A program made the position numbers and the translations under genes. A stretch of DNA of 6,370 nt, taken from NCBI GenBank assembly GCA_946618395.1, contig CAMOLD010000075.1:1-6370 (forward strand), in the 5' to 3' direction. This document shows, one piece after another, positions 1 to 5,639 of the stretch (positions are counted from its first letter, which is position 1; each line of letters opens with the position of its first letter). The stretch comes from an uncultured Clostridia bacterium. GTDB taxonomy: Bacteria > Bacillota > Clostridia > Oscillospirales > CAG-272. The notes below the pieces were generated by a model. That model did not search any database. It had not been told where the DNA came from and was given only the letters and a program-made list of their open reading frames with translations.

Positions 1-218
1 CGGCTGATGGTTGCGGTGCTGGCGCCGGTGGCTTTGGAAATTTCCTGGTAGTTCTCTCCGGCGTCCAACAAAAGGGCAACCGAATAGCGTTGCACCAGGT
101 CCTGCATTTCCCGAATGGAGCAAATATCGTTCAAAAAGGCACCGCATTCCTCCTCGGTTTTCAGGGAAAGAATAGCGCGGCAAAGTTCGGCTTTGGCCTC
201 AGGGTTTACAATATCCAT
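1..218 (-). CDS. TrpR-like regulator of the YerC/YecD family (3' end outside the window)
   Basis: The first 72 codons are present and the gene runs off the left edge. The protein belongs to the TrpR-related YerC/YecD family of small DNA-binding proteins, recognised from AILSLKTEEECGAFLNDIC (residues 15-33), the QRYSVALLL stretch (43-51) and the helix-turn-helix around 57-72, which holds the family hallmark GASTATISR. Family members are usually about 100 residues, so roughly a quarter is missing. The start is the ATG at 216-218, preceded by GAGGG (226-230) with a 7-base gap; an ATG at 230-232 is out of frame. Related TrpR proteins are repressors, but the ligand and targets of YerC-type proteins are not settled, so a repressor role is inference. 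It has its own promoter, which is overlapped by a palindrome, suggesting autoregulation. The family assignment is firm. Confidence 0.93.
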   Translation of the reverse strand, partial: MDIVNPEAKAELCRAILSLKTEEECGAFLNDICSIREMQDLVQRYSVALLLDAGENYQEISKATGASTATIS

Positions 219-250
219 TTTGACGCCCTCATTTCTGTTTTATTGAATCC

Positions 251-280
251 TTTAACATTTTACCACGATAAAGTGTTAAA
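251..280. promoter_or_regulatory. Operator-like imperfect palindrome over the TrpR-like gene's promoter
   Basis: Left arm TTTAACATTTTACC (251-264) and right arm GATAAAGTGTTAAA (267-280) are inverted repeats matching at 12 of 14 positions around a 2-base centre. The palindrome covers the whole spacer and the -10 box of the minus-strand promoter, a placement typical of a repressor site. The two outer TTTAACA/TGTTAAA halves match perfectly. The natural candidate to bind it is the TrpR-like protein encoded just downstream, but this is inference. Confidence 0.6.
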
Positions 281-285
281 GTCAA
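257..285 (-). promoter_or_regulatory. Promoter of the TrpR-like gene
   Basis: Read on the minus strand, TTGACT (285-280) is followed by a 17-base spacer and TAAAAT (262-257), with TGG directly before the -10 box forming an extended -10. Spacing is ideal for the main sigma factor. Transcription should begin near 250, giving a leader of about 30 bases that ends in the GAGGG ribosome binding site. Confidence 0.8.
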
Positions 286-303
286 GAGGATTTTGAAAAA
301 AGA

Positions 304-320
304 CGCGGAAATTTTCCGCG
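304..320 (-). terminator. Rho-independent terminator after the CaCA antiporter gene
   Basis: CGCGGAA (304-310) pairs perfectly with TTCCGCG (314-320) around a 3-base loop. On the minus strand the stem is followed by TC and six T residues (down to about 294), 17 bases after the antiporter stop codon. A T-rich run also follows on the plus strand (323-333), so the hairpin could work in both directions, but no plus-strand gene leads into it. It separates the antiporter transcript from the promoter of the TrpR-like gene. Confidence 0.85.
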
Positions 321-336
321 CCTTTTTTATTTTGGG

Positions 337-1338
337 TCAAATGACAAACTGAAATACGCAAAATGCCGCGTAAAGCGAAAGGAGCAAGATTCCCTGCCAG
401 CGCGCGAGCTTGCCGCGAATCAACGCCGGAACGGTCAAAATCAACATCACCGCCAGCATCAGCGGAATATCCACAATCAGCGAGGTGTTCATCCCCTTCA
501 CAACCGTTGCGGCGGGAACCGCAAAGGGGCGAATGGTAACCGAAAGACCGCTGACAAGAACAATATTGAACAGGTTTGCGCCAATGATATTGCCAAGCGA
601 CAGGGCGCTGTGTCCTTTTGCCAGCGCGGTAATTGCCGTCACCAGCTCCGGCAACGAGGTTCCCAGCGCAACAAAAATCAGCGCAATCACCTTTTGCGGA
701 ATGCCCAGCTCGTTGGAAATGCCAATGCCGTTATCCACCAACAGCTTTGCACCAACGGCAATGCAGGCGGCGCCGAGGAGAAGAAATCCAATGTCTTTGA
801 AGAGCGCAAGCCGCTCCTTTTTGGGGTCTTTCGCGGCGGCGTCCACGGGCTTGTCCGCGACTTCCTCCAACAGCTCCGGGTTTGGATTCTTCTTTGCGTC
901 CAGCACCGAAAGAACCATATAAACCGCAAAAATGCACAACAAACAAATGCCGAGCGGGCGGGTAAACTCCCCGACAAAATAGGCTGTCGCACAATAGATT
1001 ACCGCCGCCGAGAAGAAGAAAATGACCGGCAGGCGCAAGCTGCGGCGGTTGACCGTTCCGGGGCGAACCGCAACGGTAACGGCAGAAATCAGCGCCGTAT
1101 TGCAAATCACCGAGCCAATCGCATTTCCGTAGGAAATATCCGATTGCCCCTGCGCCGCTGAAATGGAGGAAACCATCACTTCCGGCAAGGTCGTTCCAAT
1201 GGAAACAATGGTAGCGCCAATCAAAATTTCGGAAAGGTGAAACCGCCGTGCAATGCCCACCGATCCGTCCACAAACCAGTCTCCGCCCTTGATCAGCAAG
1301 GCAAGACCGAGAAGAAATAAAAGAATATATAAAACCAA
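337..1338 (-). CDS. CaCA-family calcium/sodium-type cation antiporter, YrbG-like
   Basis: A 333-residue inner-membrane cation antiporter of the CaCA superfamily, close to the usual YrbG length of about 325. Two inverted alpha repeats are visible. The first has GATIVSIGTTLPEV (41-54, with E53) and GNAIGSVICN (71-80). The second has FVALGTSLPELV (222-233, with E231) and GNIIGANLFN (249-258). The two glutamates correspond to the ion-binding pair in the archaeal exchanger NCX_Mj. Hydrophobic helices fill the rest, and a charged loop at about 148-177 separates the halves. The start is a TTG at 1336-1338: it has AGGAGG (1347-1352) 8 bases upstream, there is no nearby in-frame ATG, and the N-terminus fits the family. 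It follows the MntP-type gene by 49 bases with no terminator between, so co-transcription is likely. The exact ions (Ca2+, Na+, H+ or another metal) cannot be read from sequence. Confidence 0.93.
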   Translation of the reverse strand: MVLYILLFLLGLALLIKGGDWFVDGSVGIARRFHLSEILIGATIVSIGTTLPEVMVSSISAAQGQSDISYGNAIGSVICNTALISAVTVAVRPGTVNRRSLRLPVIFFFSAAVIYCATAYFVGEFTRPLGICLLCIFAVYMVLSVLDAKKNPNPELLEEVADKPVDAAAKDPKKERLALFKDIGFLLLGAACIAVGAKLLVDNGIGISNELGIPQKVIALIFVALGTSLPELVTAITALAKGHSALSLGNIIGANLFNIVLVSGLSVTIRPFAVPAATVVKGMNTSLIVDIPLMLAVMLILTVPALIRGKLARWQGILLLSLYAAFCVFQFVI

Positions 1339-1387
1339 GAAAATTTCCTCCTGTTCCTTCGCGAATAGAATGCGAAAAACTTCTTTT

Positions 1388-1990
1388 TTATTTTGTCAAA
1401 AACCCTTTGATAAAGATTTCAATGCCGATCACAACCAGAATTGCGCCGCCAAGGACCGATGCGCGCCAAGAAAGCCAAGTTCCGAATTTCCGACCGAGCA
1501 AAACTCCGGCAACGCAAATGAAAAAAGTGGTAGCGGCAATCAGCGCGGCGGCAATCAGCGCGGCAAGCCAGTTGTATTCGGCAATGGTAAATCCAACCGA
1601 AAGCGCGTCAATCGAGGTCGCAATTCCCTGCAAAAGCAACATCCGGGCGGTCAGTTTCCGCGCGTCAACCGTTTCGTCCTCCGGCTTTGCGCGGTCGCGG
1701 ATCCCCTCAAAAATCATTTTTCCGCCAATCCAAAGGAGCAGCGCTAGCGCGATCCACGGCACAAATTTTCGAAAAGCGTTAAACTTTTCCACTGCCAAAT
1801 GAACCAGCGCCCAACCGGCAATCGGCATTGCCGCCTGAAAAGCCCCAAAGGTTCCGGCAACCAGCAAAATACGCCGGCGGCGCATCTTCGGCTCGTTCAT
1901 TCCGTTGGCAAGCGAAACCGAGAATGCGTCCATCGCAAGCCCGACGCCAAGCAAAATGCTGTTCAAAAAGAACATCCAATTCAAAGTCAT
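1388..1990 (-). CDS. mntP: MntP-type manganese efflux pump
   Basis: A 200-residue membrane protein of the MntP (DUF204) family, slightly longer than the usual 185-190 residues. It has two related three-helix halves. The first carries GVGLAMDAFSVSLANGM (15-31, with D21) and GTFGAFQAAMPIAGW (46-60); the second carries QGIATSIDALSVGF (121-134, with D128). The paired aspartates in transmembrane helices are the conserved charged residues of the family. Known members export Mn2+ from the cytoplasm and protect against manganese excess; the substrate here is inferred from homology. The ATG at 1988-1990 has AAGGAA (2001-2006) upstream with a 10-base gap. The gene lies 27 bases behind the recombinase and 49 bases before the CaCA antiporter. 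There is no room for the yybP-ykoY manganese riboswitch that often controls this family, so any metal control must act elsewhere. Confidence 0.93.
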   Translation of the reverse strand: MTLNWMFFLNSILLGVGLAMDAFSVSLANGMNEPKMRRRRILLVAGTFGAFQAAMPIAGWALVHLAVEKFNAFRKFVPWIALALLLWIGGKMIFEGIRDRAKPEDETVDARKLTARMLLLQGIATSIDALSVGFTIAEYNWLAALIAAALIAATTFFICVAGVLLGRKFGTWLSWRASVLGGAILVVIGIEIFIKGFLTK

Positions 1991-2017
1991 GGTTCCAAAA
2001 TTCCTTGTTTCAAAATG

Positions 2018-3061
2018 TCAGGCGTCCGGGTCGTCTTCCCCGTTCTTCAAAAGGCTCCGTTTGGCAAGCGGTTTGTGGGAGGCAAGCGGATTGTGCGCCA
2101 TCGCCTCTTCCATGTTCCGGTTGTCAACGTGGGTATAGATCTGTGTGGTGTTCAACTGCTCGTGCCCCAAAATCTCTTTGAGCACGCGCACGTCCACCTG
2201 CCCGGATTGATACATCAGCGTGGCGGCGGTATGGCGCAGTTTGTGCACCGAATAGTGCTTTGCCTCCAACCCTGCGCGCTCCAAATACTTATAAACCATC
2301 GCCTGAACGGTTTTAACGCTGATGCGCTTTTCCAGCCGACTCAAAAAGAGGGCACGGTCGCGCACATTGGCAAACTGCGGGCTTTTCCGCTCGGCAAGAT
2401 AGGCGGTCACCGCCTGCGCGCAGGCGTCGTTGAGGTAAACAATGCGTTCCTTGTTTCCCTTTCCGGTCACACGCAAAGAGCGCAGTTCCGGGTCAAGGTC
2501 GGTCAGGTTGATGCCCGCCAGCTCCGAAACACGCATTCCGCAGTTGAGGAACAAGGTCAGAATGGCAAAATCGCGGGTGCGGTAGGGGGAATCCAGGTCG
2601 GTTTCCACCGCGTTCAAAAGCCGGAGCGATTCATCCAACGTCAGCACTTTCGGAAGCGCCTTTTTCGGCTTTGGGGAATCAATATCCGATGCCGGATTAT
2701 GCTCCAAATAATGTCTGCGCACAACAAGATATTTGAACAACGACCGAATTGCCGAAAGTTTGCGCGCCCGCGCCGCCCATTGATTGCCGCGGTCGCGGTT
2801 GGTGTAAAACAAAAATTCGTAAATATCCTCGGTATGAATCTTTTTAATCTCTTCCAGCCCGAAAGCCGAAATATCAATGTTCAAAAAATCCTCGCCGTCC
2901 ATCTCTATTTTCTGCTTTCTGGCAATCAAAAAGCGGAAAAAGGTGCGCAAATCCAAAAGATATTCTTCCACCGTTTTGCGCGAGCACCCTTGAATAGAGA
3001 GCTTGTAGGAGGCATATTCCTGAATGAGCGGCGAAAACTCGCCAACCGAAATTTCCGGCAT
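2018..3061 (-). CDS. Tyrosine recombinase, XerC/XerD-like
   Basis: A 347-residue site-specific tyrosine recombinase with a complete catalytic set: R177 (in GMRVSEL), K201 (in TGKGNKER), H273 and R276 (in HKLRHTA), H300 (in LGHEQLNTTQ) and the nucleophile Y309 (in IYTHV). The N-terminal SAM-like DNA-binding domain covers about residues 5-125, and the catalytic domain about 135-320. Classic Xer proteins are about 300 residues. The extra length is a segment at about 50-75 in the N-terminal domain and a polar, acidic tail (about 325-347). The form resembles a XerC-like family widespread in Clostridia, so a housekeeping role in resolving chromosome dimers is more likely than phage integration, and no phage or att context is visible. 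The ATG at 3059-3061 follows AGGAGG (3073-3078) with an 11-base gap. It heads the run that continues into mntP. Confidence 0.92.
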   Translation of the reverse strand: MPEISVGEFSPLIQEYASYKLSIQGCSRKTVEEYLLDLRTFFRFLIARKQKIEMDGEDFLNIDISAFGLEEIKKIHTEDIYEFLFYTNRDRGNQWAARARKLSAIRSLFKYLVVRRHYLEHNPASDIDSPKPKKALPKVLTLDESLRLLNAVETDLDSPYRTRDFAILTLFLNCGMRVSELAGINLTDLDPELRSLRVTGKGNKERIVYLNDACAQAVTAYLAERKSPQFANVRDRALFLSRLEKRISVKTVQAMVYKYLERAGLEAKHYSVHKLRHTAATLMYQSGQVDVRVLKEILGHEQLNTTQIYTHVDNRNMEEAMAHNPLASHKPLAKRSLLKNGEDDPDA

Positions 3062-3097
3062 TTCTTTTTTTGCCTCCTCTCTTCCGTTATCCTATTC

Positions 3098-3126
3098 ATT
3101 TTACATCATTTCTTCCTTTTTTACAA
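3098..3126 (-). promoter_or_regulatory. Promoter of the recombinase-mntP-antiporter group
   Basis: On the minus strand TTGTAA (3126-3121) is followed by exactly 17 bases and TAAAAT (3103-3098). Transcription would start near 3091, about 30 bases before the recombinase ATG and just upstream of the strong AGGAGG site. Because no terminator is seen until 320, it may serve all three genes. Confidence 0.65.
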
Positions 3127-3175
3127 CACTTTTTTGCGATTTGGTTGCGAAATTGTAAATTTTCATTCCAATCGG

Positions 3176-3203
3176 TTGCTTTTTGCCGCAAATTCGTTAT
3201 AAT
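3176..3203 (+). promoter_or_regulatory. Promoter of the membrane-protein gene
   Basis: TTGCTT (3176-3181) is followed by a 16-base spacer and a perfect TATAAT (3198-3203). Transcription should begin near 3210. This rules out an in-frame TTG at 3183 as the start of the next gene, since it would lie upstream of the transcript. The promoter is divergent from that of the recombinase. The roughly 50 bases between the two -35 boxes are AT-rich with two TTGCGA copies (3134-3139 and 3145-3150) but no convincing operator. Confidence 0.72.
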
Positions 3204-3242
3204 AAAACCAGTCAACAACCGTTTTCGGGAGGATTTGCATTC

Positions 3243-3827
3243 ATGAAAGCGTTTTTGCGCGATCATTCCTATAACGCCGTCAAAATGTTTCTCAACCAGT
3301 TTGCAACGGCAATTTTCGGCTTTGTTCTGGCGCTTGCTTCCGGCAAGGCGCAAAATGCCGTTTTGCGGAATATCACAAGTGCTTTTGCCATCCTGTTTTA
3401 TCTGTTCTTGCTTTACACCATGACCTGGGAAATCGGCTTCCGCGATAAAACCGCCATCGACGGTGGAAGAAAGCAATATCAACCGCTCACCGGGCTGTTC
3501 ATTTCCCTGTTGGCAAATTCCATCAATTTCCTGTTGGGCATCTTCATCATGCTCGGCGCGCTGACGAATCTTTCCTTCTTCGGCAAAATCGGTAGCGTTT
3601 GCGTCTCCATCGCAGTCATCATCGAGGGGATGTTCACCGGCGTTCTTGCAAACCGGGTCGCGCCGGAAACGCCGCTCAATTCGTTTTGGTGGATCTATCT
3701 CCTGCTTCCAATCCCCGCGCTTGTCACCTGCCTTGTCGCTTATATCTTGGGCGCAAAGGATAAAAAATTCACCGGGCTTTTCAAGTTCCGCTATCCCGAA
3801 AGCGACCGCGACCCCAAAGAAAAATAA
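3243..3827 (+). CDS. Uncharacterised five-helix membrane protein
   Basis: A 194-residue integral membrane protein that I cannot assign to a named function. Hydrophobic helices are visible at about 13-34, 42-62, 82-107, 112-135 and 148-170. Conserved-looking features are the MFLNQFATAIFGFVLALA start (15-32), the FLLYTMTWEIGFRDK segment (55-69) with a Trp-Glu pair near the membrane edge, and PLNSFWWIYLLLPIP (144-158). No signal peptide cleavage site or catalytic motif is seen. The C-terminus is short and charged, ending in KEK. The ATG at 3243-3245 is chosen because GGGAGG (3227-3232) sits 10 bases upstream and the promoter -10 lies at 3198-3203; a longer reading from TTG at 3183 would begin before the transcript. 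It stands alone between its own promoter and a terminator, so its neighbours give no functional hint. Confidence 0.85.
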   Translation: MKAFLRDHSYNAVKMFLNQFATAIFGFVLALASGKAQNAVLRNITSAFAILFYLFLLYTMTWEIGFRDKTAIDGGRKQYQPLTGLFISLLANSINFLLGIFIMLGALTNLSFFGKIGSVCVSIAVIIEGMFTGVLANRVAPETPLNSFWWIYLLLPIPALVTCLVAYILGAKDKKFTGLFKFRYPESDRDPKEK

Positions 3828-3840
3828 CAAATCCCGAAAA

Positions 3841-3864
3841 ATCCGAGGTCTCCTCGGATTTTTT
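3841..3864 (+). terminator. Rho-independent terminator after the membrane-protein gene
   Basis: ATCCGAGG (3841-3848) pairs perfectly with CCTCGGAT (3852-3859) around the loop TCT, and AAAA before it can extend the pairing into the T run at 3859-3864. It begins 13 bases after the stop codon and ends 13 bases before the -35 box of the gltX promoter, so the two transcripts are separated. Confidence 0.9.
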
Positions 3865-3876
3865 CATGGAAAAATA

Positions 3877-3905
3877 TAGACAAAACCGCAAATACATGAT
3901 ATAAT
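3877..3905 (+). promoter_or_regulatory. Promoter of the gltX-glnS operon
   Basis: TAGACA (3877-3882) is followed by 17 bases and a perfect TATAAT (3900-3905), preceded by TGA so that it is also an extended -10. Transcription should start near 3912, leaving a leader of only about 27 bases. That is too short for a T-box or other riboswitch, which are common before Firmicute tRNA synthetase genes, so expression is probably constitutive or growth-linked. Confidence 0.82.
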
Positions 3906-3938
3906 AATTAGTTGAAATATATACGCGAGGTTTTTTAC

Positions 3939-5624
3939 ATGGATTATCAATTGCTTGCGGAACTGTTGTTCCCCAATGTCAAAAAAACGCCGGCGGACAT
4001 GGAAAAAGAATATCCTCCGCGCAACCTGCCGGAGGGCGCAAAAGTCACGCGCTTTGCCCCCAGTCCCACAGGGTTTGTGCATTTTGGCGGACTGTTCCCT
4101 GCCACCATTGCCGAGCGGCTTGCGCACCAATCGGGCGGCGTGTTCTATCTGCGCATTGAGGATACCGACGCCAAGCGCGAGGTAACCGGCGCGGCGGAGG
4201 GATTGATCCGCACGCTGGCGCACTACGGCGTTTGCTTTGACGAAGGCGCTGTGATCGGTCCGGAAGGCGGCATCATTGACAAGGGCGCCTACGGTCCCTA
4301 TAAACAAAGTCAGCGCGCCGCCATCTATCATATTTACGCAAAGCAACTCGTCCGCGAAGGCAAAGCCTACCCCGTGTTTACCACACAGGAGGAGCTGGAC
4401 GAGCTGAACGCAACCGATAAAAAGGCCGAGATCAAGGCACGCGACTGGGAAAACGAACAGGATTCGCGCCGCGAAGAACAGCTCAAACAGCGCGCGTTTA
4501 CCATTGAAGAAGTCAAAGAAAATCTTGCCACCGGCAATCCCTTTGTGCTTCGTCTGCTGGCCGACGGAAACCCTGAAAAAAAGACCAACTTTACAGATTT
4601 GGTGCGCGGAAACCTGGAAATTCCCGAAAACGACGAGGACTTTGTCCTGCTCAAAAGCGATGGCATTCCCACCTACCATTTTGCCCATGCGGTGGACGAC
4701 CATCTAATGGGCACCACCCATGTCGTCCGCGGTGAGGAATGGCTCCCCAGCGTTGCCAAGCACATCATGCTCTTCCGCTATCTCGGCTTCAAACTGCCCA
4801 AATATATGCACATTTCGCAAATCATGCGGCTGGATGAAAACGGCAACAAAAAGAAACTCTCCAAACGCGATATGGGCGCCAACCTGGACGATTACAGTCG
4901 TATGGGCTATGCACCGGAATGCGTTTGCGAATATATTATGACGCTTCTCAACTCCAATTACGAGGAGTGGCATATGCAAAACCCCGAAAAGCCCTATACC
5001 GACTTCCCCTTCAACATCAAAAAAATGAGCGTTTCGGGCTGTTTGTTCGATTTTAACAAGCTCAACGATGTCAGCAAGAACATCATCTCCCGCATGACCG
5101 CCGAGGATGTTTACGCGCAGGTCACCGCCTGGGCAACCGCAAACGACCCGGCATTCGGCGCATTGCTCCAACAATATCCCAAAATGGCAACCTCCGCCTT
5201 TGCCATCGGCCGCGGCGGCAAAAAGCCGCGCAAAGACCTTGCCACCTGGGCGGACGCAAAGGGCTATATGGGCTTCTTCTTTGACGAACTTTTCCAAGTG
5301 GAGGATTCCTACGAGGAACGCTTTGCCAAAGCCGACATCAAAGCCGCGCTTTCGGCGTTTTTGAAGACCTACGACCCTGCCGATGAAATGAACGTCTGGT
5401 TCGATAAAATCAAAGCCGTGGCAGAAACAATCGGCTACGCCGCGGATATGAAAGAATACAAAGCCAACCCCGAAAGCTATCCCGGCAACGTTGCCGACGT
5501 CAGCATGTTTTTGCGCGTCGCCGTCACCGGCAAGCTCAATTCGCCCGATATGTTCGCCGTCATGCAAATTTTGGGCAAAGACCGCGTAGAAAAACGCGTT
5601 CGGGCAATGATGGATACACTCTGA
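3939..5624 (+). CDS. gltX: Glutamyl-tRNA synthetase (glutamate--tRNA ligase)
   Basis: A class I aminoacyl-tRNA synthetase of 561 residues that charges tRNA with glutamate in the cytoplasm. The HIGH-type signature appears as HFGG (48-51) in RFAPSPTGFVHFGG (38-51). It is followed by LRIEDTD (71-77), then DGIPTYHFAHAVDDHLMG (241-258), RGEEWLPS (264-271), and the KMSKS-type loop KLSKR (306-310). The rest (about 370-561) is the helical anticodon-binding part. The protein is longer than the roughly 470-residue E. coli form: about 35 residues precede the catalytic fold, and the C-terminal part is long. The region after AYPVF (143-147) lacks the cysteines of the zinc-binding site in E. coli GltX. The ATG at 3939 follows GCGAGG (3925-3930) by 8 bases; an in-frame TTG at 3912 sits at the likely transcription start and is rejected. 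glnS follows 15 bases later. Confidence 0.95.
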   Translation: MDYQLLAELLFPNVKKTPADMEKEYPPRNLPEGAKVTRFAPSPTGFVHFGGLFPATIAERLAHQSGGVFYLRIEDTDAKREVTGAAEGLIRTLAHYGVCFDEGAVIGPEGGIIDKGAYGPYKQSQRAAIYHIYAKQLVREGKAYPVFTTQEELDELNATDKKAEIKARDWENEQDSRREEQLKQRAFTIEEVKENLATGNPFVLRLLADGNPEKKTNFTDLVRGNLEIPENDEDFVLLKSDGIPTYHFAHAVDDHLMGTTHVVRGEEWLPSVAKHIMLFRYLGFKLPKYMHISQIMRLDENGNKKKLSKRDMGANLDDYSRMGYAPECVCEYIMTLLNSNYEEWHMQNPEKPYTDFPFNIKKMSVSGCLFDFNKLNDVSKNIISRMTAEDVYAQVTAWATANDPAFGALLQQYPKMATSAFAIGRGGKKPRKDLATWADAKGYMGFFFDELFQVEDSYEERFAKADIKAALSAFLKTYDPADEMNVWFDKIKAVAETIGYAADMKEYKANPESYPGNVADVSMFLRVAVTGKLNSPDMFAVMQILGKDRVEKRVRAMMDTL

Positions 5625-5639
5625 AAGGATAAAACAACC

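Noticed and set aside
250..281. Possible dif site for the Xer recombinase
   Set aside because: The outer TTTAACA/TGTTAAA halves resemble dif arms, but the distance between them is 4 bases longer than in a 28-base dif site with a 6-base centre, and the inner arms do not match. The exact overlap with a promoter favours an operator.
1339..1387. Hairpin between mntP and the antiporter gene as a terminator
   Set aside because: A weak TTCGC/GCGAA pairing with a 9-base loop is present but is followed by no T run on the minus strand.
1991..2017. yybP-ykoY manganese riboswitch before mntP
   Set aside because: The 27-base gap after the recombinase stop codon cannot hold the riboswitch, and no terminator-like hairpin is seen.
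1799..3202. A 467-codon open frame on the plus strand opposite the recombinase
   Set aside because: It is antisense to a recombinase with a complete active site, has a composition rich in H, R, N and Q, and shows no recognisable motif.
3183..3242. N-terminal extension of the membrane protein from a TTG at 3183
   Set aside because: The TATAAT box at 3198-3203 lies downstream of this codon, so it would not be transcribed; the ATG at 3243 has a good ribosome binding site.
3865..3938. T-box or riboswitch before gltX
   Set aside because: Only about 27 bases separate the predicted transcription start from the ATG, which is too short for such an element.
3864..4703. A 279-codon minus-strand open frame opposite the start of gltX
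   Set aside because: It is a shadow of gltX codon use, runs through the gltX promoter and up to the preceding terminator, and lacks any family signature.
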